Under the pieces are notes generated by a model that did no database searches, was not told where the DNA came from, and saw only the letters and a program-made list of their open reading frames with translations. From DATLFA01 sp039915945 (GTDB taxonomy: Bacteria > Actinomycetota > Acidimicrobiia > Acidimicrobiales > WLNW01), in NCBI GenBank assembly GCA_039915945.1, contig JBDSMH010000056.1:57157-121156 (forward strand): a stretch of DNA of 64,000 nucleotides. Reading direction: 5' to 3'. Position 1 is the stretch's first letter. The number at the start of each line of letters is the position of its first letter. Below are positions 51,845-60,349 of the stretch, in pieces. The position numbers and the translations under genes were made by a program.

Positions 51845-53299
51845 CTAGCCTTCGGCAAGCAGGTCGGCGGCGGCTTTTTCTACGACGGTGCCTTTGAAGA
51901 AGTCGGGATTCATGCCGCCGTGCAAACGCACTGCGTTGGCGAACGCGAAGTCGCGGAAGCCTCTGGCGTCGAGCAGTTCTTGCTCGACCATTTCGTACGC
52001 CTTGGGGACGACCTCGCGCATGTCGGGCACGTCGAAGTGCCCGATGTCGGACCCGAGCATCGCGTTCAAGCGCGCGCCGAACGGATTGAGCCGTTCGTCG
52101 AACGCCGCCGCGACCATGCGGTCATCGCCTTCGCAACCGAAATAGAAGGGCCGCGTGAAGAGATCGGGGATCTCACTCTCGTGGTTCAGTCCGCAGGCGT
52201 GCCAGTCGTCGAGTATCTCGGGGTGATCGGACCACAGCGAATCTTGCACGACCCGATCGCGAATGGCCTGCACCCGAGGATGGCCGAACTTGTCGATCAA
52301 CTCTGCGAACAGTGCGGTGTCGAGACGAGCCGGGTCGAGGGTCATGATCGCTTCGCTGTTGCGTTTTTCCCAATGCTCGATCATGCGGCAGTAGAGGCTC
52401 TGGCCCCAAGTGACGCCGCCTTCGAGGAAGCCGAGACGCAGCTCTGGGAACCGCCGGGTCACGCCGCCGAAGAACAGCGCCTTGGCCAGCGCTTCGCCAC
52501 CTTCGGCGAACCCGCCGATCTGGTTGTACTGATGCCGTGTGAACGAACGCCGTGATCCCCATCCGATGGGACCGGAGTGAAACGTCGGTGCCACTTTGAG
52601 CTCGATGCACTTGCGCCAGACGGGGTCGTAGTCGAACGGGCTGTCGATGCCGAAGCAGTCTTGGTAGAGCACCTCCTCGGCGAGGTCCGGATGCGCGGTT
52701 GCGAAGTTGGGCACGGGCCGCAGCACGTCACCGGCGAAGACGGCGGCCTTGAGGCCGAGCACGCCGATCGCGTAGTCGAGCTCTTCGATCGCTTCCTCGG
52801 GCGTGTGCATCGGGATTACCGCGGTCGGTGTCAAGCGATCGCTGTAGGGCCCGAAGAACTCGGCGTTGTAGAGGTTGAACGCGCGGGCGCAGGCGCGGCG
52901 CAACTCGGGGTCGGACATGCCGGGCAGCGTGATCACAAGTAGGCCCTGGCCGGGGTACACGATCGAAAAGTCGAGACCGATCTCGTCCATGCGTTCGTAG
53001 AGATAGCCGGGCAGCGCAGTAGTGGCGCGATCAACGGTGTTTTCGGTCGGCACGGGCCACCACACGGGCACCGACGTGCGCTGGTCTTCGCGGTCGCCGA
53101 GCGTCTGGCGGAATGCCCGACGCGCGTGCATGAAGTAGTTGATGAGGCGGTCGGGCATCTGCGGTCCGCCCACATCGCGCACGAAGTCCATGACCACCGC
53201 GAGCACCTCGAGTTGATGCGCATCGGCGTCGACGACCGGATGATCGAGCTGTGCCCGAACCGCACGCAGCCGCTCACTTGGATTGGCGATAGCTGTCAT
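51845..53299 (-). CDS. Amidohydrolase-2 family metal-dependent hydrolase
   Basis: The 484-residue TIM-barrel protein has the superfamily signs PVVDADAHQLE (about 21-31), VAPTFHSGPIGWGSRR (about 235-250), RLGFLEGGVTWGQSLYCRMIEHWEKR and, near the end, MLGSDIGHFDVPDM with the metal Asp. It is longer than the protein at 41455 and probably has another substrate, perhaps a cyclic acid. ATG 53299 has GGGGGC upstream. It is divergent from the thiolase operon and shares its possible operator. Confidence 0.82.
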   Translation of the reverse strand: MTAIANPSERLRAVRAQLDHPVVDADAHQLEVLAVVMDFVRDVGGPQMPDRLINYFMHARRAFRQTLGDREDQRTSVPVWWPVPTENTVDRATTALPGYLYERMDEIGLDFSIVYPGQGLLVITLPGMSDPELRRACARAFNLYNAEFFGPYSDRLTPTAVIPMHTPEEAIEELDYAIGVLGLKAAVFAGDVLRPVPNFATAHPDLAEEVLYQDCFGIDSPFDYDPVWRKCIELKVAPTFHSGPIGWGSRRSFTRHQYNQIGGFAEGGEALAKALFFGGVTRRFPELRLGFLEGGVTWGQSLYCRMIEHWEKRNSEAIMTLDPARLDTALFAELIDKFGHPRVQAIRDRVVQDSLWSDHPEILDDWHACGLNHESEIPDLFTRPFYFGCEGDDRMVAAAFDERLNPFGARLNAMLGSDIGHFDVPDMREVVPKAYEMVEQELLDARGFRDFAFANAVRLHGGMNPDFFKGTVVEKAAADLLAEG

Positions 53300-53319
53300 T
53301 TACGCCCCCGCTCATGACA

Positions 53320-53336
53320 CCAGACCTTTGGTCTGG
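53320..53336 (+). promoter_or_regulatory. Palindromic operator candidate ccagacctttggtctgg
   Basis: A 7-base inverted repeat (CCAGACC, three-base spacer, GGTCTGG) stands 40 bases upstream of the thiolase GTG and 21 bases upstream of the divergent amidohydrolase ATG, next to a TACTGT (53338-53343) that is a plausible -10 box. The geometry suits a regulator of TetR or GntR type acting on both genes. Confidence 0.5.
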
Positions 53337-53337
53337 G

Positions 53338-53343
53338 TACTGT
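53338..53343 (+). promoter_or_regulatory. -10 hexamer of thiolase operon
   Basis: TACTGT with a transcript start near 53350 gives a leader of about 26 bases with GGGGGG before GTG 53376. The operator candidate abuts its upstream edge. Confidence 0.4.
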
Positions 53344-53375
53344 AACACCGCACTTTCGAACCTATTGGGGGGCTC

Positions 53376-54524
53376 GTGGCCGACGCGTTCATCGTCGATG
53401 CAGTTCGCACTCCGGTCGGTAAGCGCGGTGGCGCGTTGGCCCGGATCCACCCTGGTGATCTGGGCGCGCACGTCTTGCGCGCGCTGGTCGAGCGCAACGA
53501 CTTCGACGCGGCCGCCGTCGACGACGTCATCTTCGGCTGCTGCGACACGATCGGTCCGCAGTCGGGCGACATCGCCCGCACGTGTTGGCTGGCCGCCGGA
53601 TTGCCCGACGAGGTACCCGGCACCACGATCGATCGTCAGTGCGGCTCGTCGCAACAGGCGTTGCATTTCGCGGCACAGGCCGTCATGAGCGGCACGCAGG
53701 ACATCGTCGTCGCGGGCGGCGTGCAAAACATGAGCATGATCCCCATCAGCGCCGCGATGACCGTCGCCGAGCAGTTCGGATTCGCCGATCCCTTCGTCGG
53801 CTGCGAGGGCTGGTTCGCCCGCTACGGCGACCAAGAGGTGTCGCAGTTCCGCTCGGCCGAAATGGTTGCGGACAAGTGGGACATCACGCGCGACGAGATG
53901 GAGGCGTTCGCCGTCGAATCGCACACGCGGGCCATCAGAGCGGCCCACGAAGGACGCTTCGATCGCGAGATCGTTCCCATCGCCGGCGCCACCCGCGACG
54001 AAGGACCGCGCGAGCCCGATCTCGACAAGATCCGTTCCCTCAAACCGTTGCGCGAGGGTGGTCGCCTCACCGCGGCGCTGGCGTCGCAGATCTCCGACGC
54101 GGCCAGCGCGGTGTTGGTCTGCTCCGAACAAGCTGTGCGAGAACACGGCTTGCGTCCGCGGGCCCGCATCCACTTCCTCGGCGTCCGCGCCGCGGACCCG
54201 ATCTTCATGTTGACCGCGCCGATCCCCGCAACCGCGCTCGCGTTGCGCAAGACCGGCCTGTCGATCGACGACATCGATCTCGTCGAGATCAACGAAGCCT
54301 TCGCCTGCGTCCCGCTGGCATGGCAACGCGAGACGGGCGCAGACCTGGCGAGAGTCAACGTCAATGGCGGCGCAGTGGCGCTCGGTCATCCGATCGGCGC
54401 CACCGGCACCCGCCTCATGGCAACCCTGCTCAACGAGCTAGAGCGCACCGGCGGACGCTACGGCCTGCAGACGGTCTGCGAGGGCGGCGGGCAAGCCAAC
54501 GTGACCATCATCGAACGAATCTGA
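53376..54524 (+). CDS. Acetyl-CoA acyltransferase (thiolase)
   Basis: The 382-residue thiolase is complete: nucleophile Cys89 in TIDRQCGSSQQALHFAAQ, His and Cys of the C-terminal domain in NGGAVALGHPIGATGTRLM and VCEGGGQANVT, and the NEAFA motif in VEINEAFACVPLAW. It cleaves 3-ketoacyl-CoA or joins acetyl-CoA units. The sequence is of the FadA5/FadA6-like group seen in actinobacterial lipid or steroid breakdown. First gene of a three-gene operon with an SDR and an LLM oxidoreductase. Confidence 0.93.
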   Translation: MADAFIVDAVRTPVGKRGGALARIHPGDLGAHVLRALVERNDFDAAAVDDVIFGCCDTIGPQSGDIARTCWLAAGLPDEVPGTTIDRQCGSSQQALHFAAQAVMSGTQDIVVAGGVQNMSMIPISAAMTVAEQFGFADPFVGCEGWFARYGDQEVSQFRSAEMVADKWDITRDEMEAFAVESHTRAIRAAHEGRFDREIVPIAGATRDEGPREPDLDKIRSLKPLREGGRLTAALASQISDAASAVLVCSEQAVREHGLRPRARIHFLGVRAADPIFMLTAPIPATALALRKTGLSIDDIDLVEINEAFACVPLAWQRETGADLARVNVNGGAVALGHPIGATGTRLMATLLNELERTGGRYGLQTVCEGGGQANVTIIERI

Positions 54525-54537
54525 GGAGACAGCGAAA

Positions 54538-55440
54538 ATGGGTATCTGTGACGGTCGAGTCGTCGTCATCACCGGCGCCGGTCGTGGCTTGGGACGATCG
54601 CACGCTCTCGCCTTCGCCCGCGAGGGCGCCAAGGTCGTCGTCAACGATCTCGGCGGCGCGCCCGATGGCAGCGGTGCATCGACCGGCCCCGCGCACGATG
54701 TCGTCGACGAGATCCGCGCCATGGGGGGCGAGGCCGTGGCCAATGCCGACGATGTCGCCGACTTCGACGCCGCCGCGGGCATCATCAAGACCGCGCTCGA
54801 CACCTTCGGACGCCTCGACGTCGTCGTCAACAACGCCGGCATCCTCCGTGACCGCATGTTCGTCAACATCCAGCCCGACGAGTGGGACGCGACGATCCGC
54901 GTCCATCTGCGGGGCCACTTCTGCGTGGGGCGTCACGCCGCCTCCTATTGGCGCGATCAGGCCAAGGCCGGCGAGACCGTCGACGCTCGGCTCATCAACA
55001 CCAGTTCGGGCGCAGGACTCATGGGCAGCGTCGGCCAGACCGCGTACGCGGCAGCCAAAGCCGGCATCGCCGCGATGACCGTCGTGCAAGCGGTCGAACT
55101 CGGTCGCTACGGCGTAACCGCCAACGGTCTCGCGCCGAGCGCGCGCACGCGCCTCACCGAAGGCGTGTTCAACGACATGATGAAAGAAGTCGACTCCGGC
55201 TTCGATGCGATGGATCCCGACAACATCTCTCCCCTCGTCGTGTGGCTGGGCAGTGCAGAGTCACGTGACGTCACGGGCCGCCTCTTCGAGATCGAAGGCG
55301 GCGTACTCAGTGTGTGCGACGGTTGGCAGCACGGGCCGCGCATCGAAAAGGATCGACGCTGGGAGCCGAGCGAAGTCGGACCCGCGCTCCGCGAGTTGAT
55401 TGCACAGGCACCACCACCCGCGCCCGTCTACGGCGCATGA
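54538..55440 (+). CDS. SDR family oxidoreductase (MFE2/17beta-HSD4-like)
   Basis: The 300-residue SDR has TGAGRGLGRSHALAFAREGAK (12-32), the family insertion DLGGAPDGSGASTGPAHDVVDEI, NNAGILRDRMF (about 99-109), Ser in TSSGAG and YAAAK (about 170-174). These match the 3-hydroxyacyl-CoA dehydrogenase part of multifunctional enzyme 2. GAGGAGA just upstream of ATG is a good ribosome binding site. It would oxidise the 3-hydroxyacyl-CoA before the thiolase. Confidence 0.9.
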   Translation: MGICDGRVVVITGAGRGLGRSHALAFAREGAKVVVNDLGGAPDGSGASTGPAHDVVDEIRAMGGEAVANADDVADFDAAAGIIKTALDTFGRLDVVVNNAGILRDRMFVNIQPDEWDATIRVHLRGHFCVGRHAASYWRDQAKAGETVDARLINTSSGAGLMGSVGQTAYAAAKAGIAAMTVVQAVELGRYGVTANGLAPSARTRLTEGVFNDMMKEVDSGFDAMDPDNISPLVVWLGSAESRDVTGRLFEIEGGVLSVCDGWQHGPRIEKDRRWEPSEVGPALRELIAQAPPPAPVYGA

Positions 55441-55450
55441 TCGGAGAGCC

Positions 55451-56704
55451 ATGAAGTTCGGACTTTTCTACGAGCTACAGCTGCCCCGACCGTGGCAGCC
55501 CGACGACGAGTACAAGCTGTACAAGAACACGCTCGACGAGATCGAGCTCGCTGATCGACTCGGCTTCGACTGCATCTGGACGGTCGAGCATCACTTCCTC
55601 GAGGAATACAGCCACTGCTCCGCGCCCGAGGTGTTGCTGGCTGCCGCCAGCCAACGCACCAAGCGCATCCGCCTCGGCCACGGCATCGTGCAGTTGCCCA
55701 CCGAGATCAACCCCACGGCGCGCGTCGCCGAGCGCGTCGCCGCGCTCGACCTCCTCTCCGATGGTCGCGTCGAGTTCGGTACCGGCGAAGGCTCGTCGGT
55801 GGCAGAGCTTCACGGCTTCGGCGTCGACTGGGACTCCAAACGCGAACAATGGACGAGCAACCTCGATGCGGTCACTCGCATGATGGTCGAGGAACCATTC
55901 GCCGGTTGGGAGAGCAAGTGGCTCACCGTCCCGCCGCGCAACGTGGTCCCCAAGCCGCTGCAAAAGCCGCACCCGCCGCTCTGGGTCGCGTGCAGCCAAC
56001 CACCGACCATCCAGCTCGCCGCGACCAACGGCATCGGCGCGCTGTCGTTCGCATTCCTCGACCCCAGCCAAGCCAAAGCGACGGTCGACAGTTACTACAG
56101 CACGATCACTTCGGGAGCGTGCGATCCCGCAGGCTTCGCCATCAACGCCAACGTCGCCATCGTGTTGCCGTTGATGTGCCACTCCGACGACCAAACCGCG
56201 CTCGATCGCGGGTTGCAGGGCTCGATGTTCTTCGGCTTCGCGCTGGGACACTTCTACGTGTTCGGCACACAGAATCCGGGCGCGACCAACATCTGGGACG
56301 CGTTCATCAACAGCAAGTCCAGCGGCTTCGGTGACACCGGCTCCAAGCTGGCCAACCAAGACCTCGGTGACGCCAAGTCGACCGAGAAGGCCGGCGAAGA
56401 TCTGCTGCGCGGCGCCATCGGCGCACCCGAGCGCATCCGTGAGGTACTCAAGCGCTACGAGGCTGCGGGCGTCGATCAGGTCATCTTCTTGGCACAAGCG
56501 GGCCGCACGCAACACGAGCACATCTGCGAATCACTCGAGCTCTTCGCCCGCGAAGTGATGCCCGAGTTCGTGGAACGCGAGCCGCAGCGGGAGCACGCCA
56601 AAAACGAACGCATCGGCGAGGCGTTGCAAACCGCGATGGCCAAGAAGGCCCCGCCGCGCAAGGTCGATCCGAACTACTCGTTCGTGGCCGCCGGCCGACT
56701 CTGA
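55451..56704 (+). CDS. LLM class flavin-dependent oxidoreductase
   Basis: The 417-residue luciferase-like monooxygenase/F420-dependent enzyme opens MKFGLFYELQLPRPW, with ADRLGFDCIWTVEHHFLEEYSHC (about 34-56), RLGHGIVQLPTEINPTARVAERVAALDLLSDGRVEFGTGEGS (about 76-117, the family core, seen in pieces) and PPLWVACSQP. Flavin or F420 as cofactor cannot be told apart. It is the third gene of the thiolase-SDR operon and may oxygenate the pathway substrate. Confidence 0.9.
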   Translation: MKFGLFYELQLPRPWQPDDEYKLYKNTLDEIELADRLGFDCIWTVEHHFLEEYSHCSAPEVLLAAASQRTKRIRLGHGIVQLPTEINPTARVAERVAALDLLSDGRVEFGTGEGSSVAELHGFGVDWDSKREQWTSNLDAVTRMMVEEPFAGWESKWLTVPPRNVVPKPLQKPHPPLWVACSQPPTIQLAATNGIGALSFAFLDPSQAKATVDSYYSTITSGACDPAGFAINANVAIVLPLMCHSDDQTALDRGLQGSMFFGFALGHFYVFGTQNPGATNIWDAFINSKSSGFGDTGSKLANQDLGDAKSTEKAGEDLLRGAIGAPERIREVLKRYEAAGVDQVIFLAQAGRTQHEHICESLELFAREVMPEFVEREPQREHAKNERIGEALQTAMAKKAPPRKVDPNYSFVAAGRL

Positions 56705-56711
56705 CTAGCGA

Positions 56712-57641
56712 CTATCCGAACGTGTCGCCGGAGAGCGCGTAGGACTTGGAGCCGTCCGGCCCGACCGGCACGTCGCCGGCAATGGTGATGCGCTGCATCG
56801 ACCGATGATGACCCTCGGGCACATCGGTGGGTACGAGATGCGCGGTCGCGCGGTTGTCCCAGAACGCGATGCTGCCCGGCTGCCAGCGGAACCGGCAGGT
56901 GAACGCGGCGTTGGCCTGGTGCTCGTAGAGCATCGCCAGCAAGTGCCCGCTCTCTTGACGCGACAACTCGAAAATATGGCTGGTGAAGTTGGGATTGACG
57001 AACAGCACGCGCTCGCCTGTCTCGGGATGCACGCGCACCACCGGATGGACCGACCGCAACGGCCTCGACTGGAACTGATTGCGCAACTCGGACGACATCT
57101 CGCCACGCGAGATCGGCAACGCGTTGTGGTGCACGGCGTGCAACCCGTCGAGAAGTTGCTTGAGCGGTTCGGAGAGACGCTCATACGCGACCGCGAGATT
57201 GGTGAACTGTGTATCGCCGCCATACGGAGGCACGACTACGCCACGCAGGATCGAGCCCATCGGTGGGTTGGGCACGAACGTGACGTCGGTGTGCCAACGG
57301 CTGTCGACAGTGGCCGCGCCCATCGGCGCGTAGCGCTGATTGTCGAGGAGCAAGATCTCGGGATGGTCGTCGAAGACTGCCGGCAGCGTGGGGTGCGCCG
57401 GCGTGACCTCACCGAAGTACCGACCGAAGGCGACATGTTGCGCCTGGGTGATGTCTTGATCACGAAAGAAGATCACCTTGTATTCGAGCAGCGTGGCGCG
57501 GATCGCTGCCACCGACACCGCGTCTAGTGGTTGCGACAGGTCGACGCCGAGGATCTCGGCACCGATCAAGCCGCCGAGCGGGCGAACGTCATACCCGAGA
57601 TCTTGGGCGCTGACGGCGGAACGTGGCTGGGTAGTGGTCAT
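56712..57641 (-). CDS. TauD/TfdA family Fe(II)/2-oxoglutarate-dependent dioxygenase
   Basis: The 309-residue enzyme couples decarboxylation of 2-oxoglutarate to hydroxylation. Its iron site is His-X-Asp in SRWHTDVTFVPNPPM (about 114-128) and the distal His in GSIAFWDNRATAHLVP, with Arg of HHRSMQRITIAGD binding 2-oxoglutarate. It opens like alpha-ketoglutarate-dependent taurine or 2,4-D dioxygenases (VRPLGGLIGAEILGVDLSQPL). GGGGAGG lies before the ATG and TATCCT (57669-57664 on the minus strand) is a possible -10 box. Divergent from the SDR pair. Confidence 0.93.
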   Translation of the reverse strand: MTTTQPRSAVSAQDLGYDVRPLGGLIGAEILGVDLSQPLDAVSVAAIRATLLEYKVIFFRDQDITQAQHVAFGRYFGEVTPAHPTLPAVFDDHPEILLLDNQRYAPMGAATVDSRWHTDVTFVPNPPMGSILRGVVVPPYGGDTQFTNLAVAYERLSEPLKQLLDGLHAVHHNALPISRGEMSSELRNQFQSRPLRSVHPVVRVHPETGERVLFVNPNFTSHIFELSRQESGHLLAMLYEHQANAAFTCRFRWQPGSIAFWDNRATAHLVPTDVPEGHHRSMQRITIAGDVPVGPDGSKSYALSGDTFG

Positions 57642-57691
57642 GATGCCTCCCCTTCAGCCCGCCAGGATACCTCCAAATGACCGCGCGCTAT

Positions 57692-57705
57692 GGTGCGATC
57701 GCACC
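57692..57705 (+). promoter_or_regulatory. 14-bp palindrome ggtgcgatcgcacc in divergent promoter region
   Basis: A perfect palindrome lies over the probable -10 (TATGGT, 57689-57694) and transcript start of the SDR operon, and 50 bases from the divergent tauD-like start. Its core GCGATCGC is common in some genomes, so it could be an operator or a general genome motif. Confidence 0.4.
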
Positions 57706-57721
57706 CCGGAGGGACCGCGCA

Positions 57722-58498
57722 GTGACCGACGAGCTCAACCCGACACTCGCTGGCCGCGTGGTCATGGTGACCGGCGCGGGGCAAGGTGTCGGCGCCGACG
57801 TTGCCACCTATTGCGGGTTGGTCGGCGCCCGCGTCGCCGTCACGGCGCGCAAGCCCGACGCCGCCACGGCAGTAGCAAAGGACATCACCGATGCCGGCGG
57901 CCAGGCCGTGGCCATTCGGTGCGACGTCACTTCACGCGAAGACATCGACCGCGCCATCGCCGAGACCGTCGATCGCTTCGGCGCGCTCCATGGTGTCGTC
58001 CACAACGCGATCAGCAGCTACTCGAGTCGTCCCATCCCCTTCGAAGAAGTCACCGACGAGAACTGGGACGACCAGACTGCCGTCGCGCTGCGCGCCGCGT
58101 ATCACTTGGCCCAAGCGAGTTTCGCTCACCTGCTCGCGGTGGGCGGCAGTTTCGTGTTCATGCTGTCGACTGCCGGGATGGAGGGTAGTCCGCCCGTACC
58201 GGCGTACTCGACGATCAAGGGCGCGCAGCGCGCATTCATGAAGAGCATGGCCCGCGAATGGGGTCCGCACGGCATCCGTGTCAACGGCGTCGCGCCGATC
58301 GCGGTCACGCCGGCCATCGCCAACTTCCTGGCGAGCGAACCCATCGCCGCCGAACGTCTCGCAAAGCGTGCCGCGCTCGAACGACTGGGCGACGGTGTCT
58401 GGGACATCGGCCCGCCCACTGCGTTCCTACTCGGACCCGACGCCCGTTTCATGACCGGTCAGACACTGGTCGTGAACGGCGGATCGTTCATGTTCTGA
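57722..58498 (+). CDS. SDR family oxidoreductase
   Basis: The 258-residue SDR has TGAGQGVGADVATYC (18-32), DVTSREDIDR, HNAISSYSS in the NAG position and MLSTAGM with YSTIK (about 158-162), so the catalytic Ser-Tyr-Lys is intact. GTG 57722 has GGAGGG eight bases upstream; the ATG at 57677 is less likely. It starts a three-gene operon. Confidence 0.88.
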   Translation: MTDELNPTLAGRVVMVTGAGQGVGADVATYCGLVGARVAVTARKPDAATAVAKDITDAGGQAVAIRCDVTSREDIDRAIAETVDRFGALHGVVHNAISSYSSRPIPFEEVTDENWDDQTAVALRAAYHLAQASFAHLLAVGGSFVFMLSTAGMEGSPPVPAYSTIKGAQRAFMKSMAREWGPHGIRVNGVAPIAVTPAIANFLASEPIAAERLAKRAALERLGDGVWDIGPPTAFLLGPDARFMTGQTLVVNGGSFMF

Positions 58499-58505
58499 AG
58501 GGCCG

Positions 58506-59195
58506 ATGACCAGACCATTCTCGACACTCGAAAACCAAACGGCCGTCGTCGTCCACGGCGATTCGAAGATCGGGCGCGCCATCGCGCTCGGTCTCATGCA
58601 TCACGGTGCCCGGGTGGGCTCCCTACAGACCAAGCTCGCGACCCGTACCGACTACGAAGGTTGGTATTCGGACATCGTCGAGAGTCTCGGACGCCCGTCG
58701 ATCGTGGTCGTTCCCGTGCTGCCCAGCGGTCCGCGGCGGCCAATCGTCGAGCTTTCGCTCGATGCGTGGATCGCCGACTGCGAGCAACCGCTGCGCGACA
58801 CCCGCAATGCGGTGCAGGCCGCGTTCAGCGTGTTGGCGCGGCCCCACGGTCACGGCGGATGTGTCGTGCTCGTCGCCGCCACCGCGGCACTCACCGGCGA
58901 GACGGGTCTCGCCGCGTACGCAACCGCCTGCGAAGGCGCGCGAGCAATGGCGCGTGTCGTCGCCCGCGGCTGGGGTGGGCACGGCATCACGTTGCATTGG
59001 GTCGGTGCGCCCACGGCGTTGTTCACCAATGAAGACGACGCGCCACGCATGGCAATGTGGGATCCCGCGTTGGGACGCGAACCCGACGTCGAACACGATC
59101 TTGCGTCGGCGATCGCCGCACTGGCGTCGCCCGCGATGGCATTCACGACAGGCACGACGACGGTCGTCGATGGTGGCCTCGTCATGCCGACCTGA
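58506..59195 (+). CDS. Degenerate SDR-fold protein
   Basis: The 229-residue protein keeps the Rossmann fold order but not the catalytic residues. The glycine loop TGxxxGxG is replaced by HGDSKIGRAIAL, no NNAG is seen, and YxxxK becomes YATACEGARA without Lys. The end FTTGTTTVVDGGLVMPT remains typical. It is probably inactive and may be an assembly partner of the SDR seven bases upstream; heteromeric active/inactive SDR pairs are known in other pathways. Confidence 0.8.
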   Translation: MTRPFSTLENQTAVVVHGDSKIGRAIALGLMHHGARVGSLQTKLATRTDYEGWYSDIVESLGRPSIVVVPVLPSGPRRPIVELSLDAWIADCEQPLRDTRNAVQAAFSVLARPHGHGGCVVLVAATAALTGETGLAAYATACEGARAMARVVARGWGGHGITLHWVGAPTALFTNEDDAPRMAMWDPALGREPDVEHDLASAIAALASPAMAFTTGTTTVVDGGLVMPT

Positions 59196-59207
59196 GGAAG
59201 GGTGAAG

Positions 59208-60272
59208 ATGGTTCTGCGTGTGGTGCATTGGGGTACAGGCTCGACCGGCACCCACGGGTTGCGGGCGATCATCGAACATCCCGACCTCGAACTCGTCGGA
59301 CTGCACGTGCACAGCGCCGACAAGGTCGGTCGCGACGCCGGCGAATTGTGCGGCCTGCCGGCGATCGGCATCGAAGCCACCGACGATCTCGCCGCCACGC
59401 TCGCTCTCGACGCCGACTGCCTGAGCTACATGGCCAACGGAGTGGGTCGCGAGCCGGCCGCCATCGCCGACGTCGTGCCCTTTCTCGAACGCGGGACCAG
59501 TGTCGTCAGCTGCTCCCTCATCCCCTTTGTCTTCGCGCCCGCGGCGCCCACCGAGTTGCACGACCCTCTGGCCGCCGCGTGTGCCCGGGGCCAATCGTCG
59601 TTCTTCAACAGCGGCATCGACCCGGGCTTCGCCACCGGGCAACTCGTGGCCTCCTTGCTCGCACTCGGCACCGAGATCGAATGCGTCCGCGTCCAAGAGC
59701 TCGGCAACTTCAGCCGCTACGGAGCCGCATCGATCATGCGCGACGTCTTCGGATTCGGCCAGCCGGCCACCTTCGTGCCGCCCCTGTTCACGAGCGGGAT
59801 GTTGTTGCACTGGTGGCGCGGCACGATCGCAGAGATCGCCGAATTGCTCGCGCTCGAGATCGACGAGATCGTCCTCGTCCATGATGTCGCGACGGTCGAC
59901 CATGACGTCGAGTGCGCGTTCGGGCGCGTCGATGCCGGCACCATTGGCGCGGTGCGATTCGAGTTGCAGGGCATGCACGATGGTCGAGCCGTTGCGGTGG
60001 TCGAGCACGTCGATCGCATCGCCCTCGACGCGGCCCCGCAATGGGACCGGGCCAACACCACCGGCGGCACGGCGTATCGGGTCATCGTCACCGGCCGTCC
60101 CAGCTTCACCTGCGAGCTCGGGTTCTCACTCGCCGGGGGCGTCAGCGGCGCAGTTGTTTCGACCGCCACCTATCTCGTGAACGCGATCGCGTCGGTGTGC
60201 GCGGCACCGGCCGGCTTACTCACCGTGAGCGACCTGCCGGTGTTCGTCGGCCGCGCTCGACGCGCGACCTGA
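59208..60272 (+). CDS. Dihydrodipicolinate-reductase-like NAD(P)-binding protein
   Basis: The 354-residue protein begins VVHWGTGSTGTHGLRAIIEHPDLELVGLHVHSADKVGRDAGELCG, seen in pieces, which is the DapB-like Rossmann start of the actinobacterial 'dihydrodipicolinate reductase' homologues with 2,4-diaminopentanoate-dehydrogenase relatives. FNSGIDPGFATGQLVA and NFSRYGAASIMRDVFGFGQ follow. It is too long for DapB. GAGGAAG before ATG 59208 supports that start over GTG 59202. It ends the SDR operon. Confidence 0.82.
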   Translation: MVLRVVHWGTGSTGTHGLRAIIEHPDLELVGLHVHSADKVGRDAGELCGLPAIGIEATDDLAATLALDADCLSYMANGVGREPAAIADVVPFLERGTSVVSCSLIPFVFAPAAPTELHDPLAAACARGQSSFFNSGIDPGFATGQLVASLLALGTEIECVRVQELGNFSRYGAASIMRDVFGFGQPATFVPPLFTSGMLLHWWRGTIAEIAELLALEIDEIVLVHDVATVDHDVECAFGRVDAGTIGAVRFELQGMHDGRAVAVVEHVDRIALDAAPQWDRANTTGGTAYRVIVTGRPSFTCELGFSLAGGVSGAVVSTATYLVNAIASVCAAPAGLLTVSDLPVFVGRARRAT

Positions 60273-60349
60273 TCCATCCGACCGACGCGCGTCGGCCGGA
60301 CGACCCATTGTCCGAACGAACGTCGATCCTTCATCAGGCAGTGTGGTAA

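Noticed and set aside
58623..60041. 472-codon minus-strand frame
   Set aside because: It runs antisense to two good genes (SDR-like and DapB-like) and has no family features.
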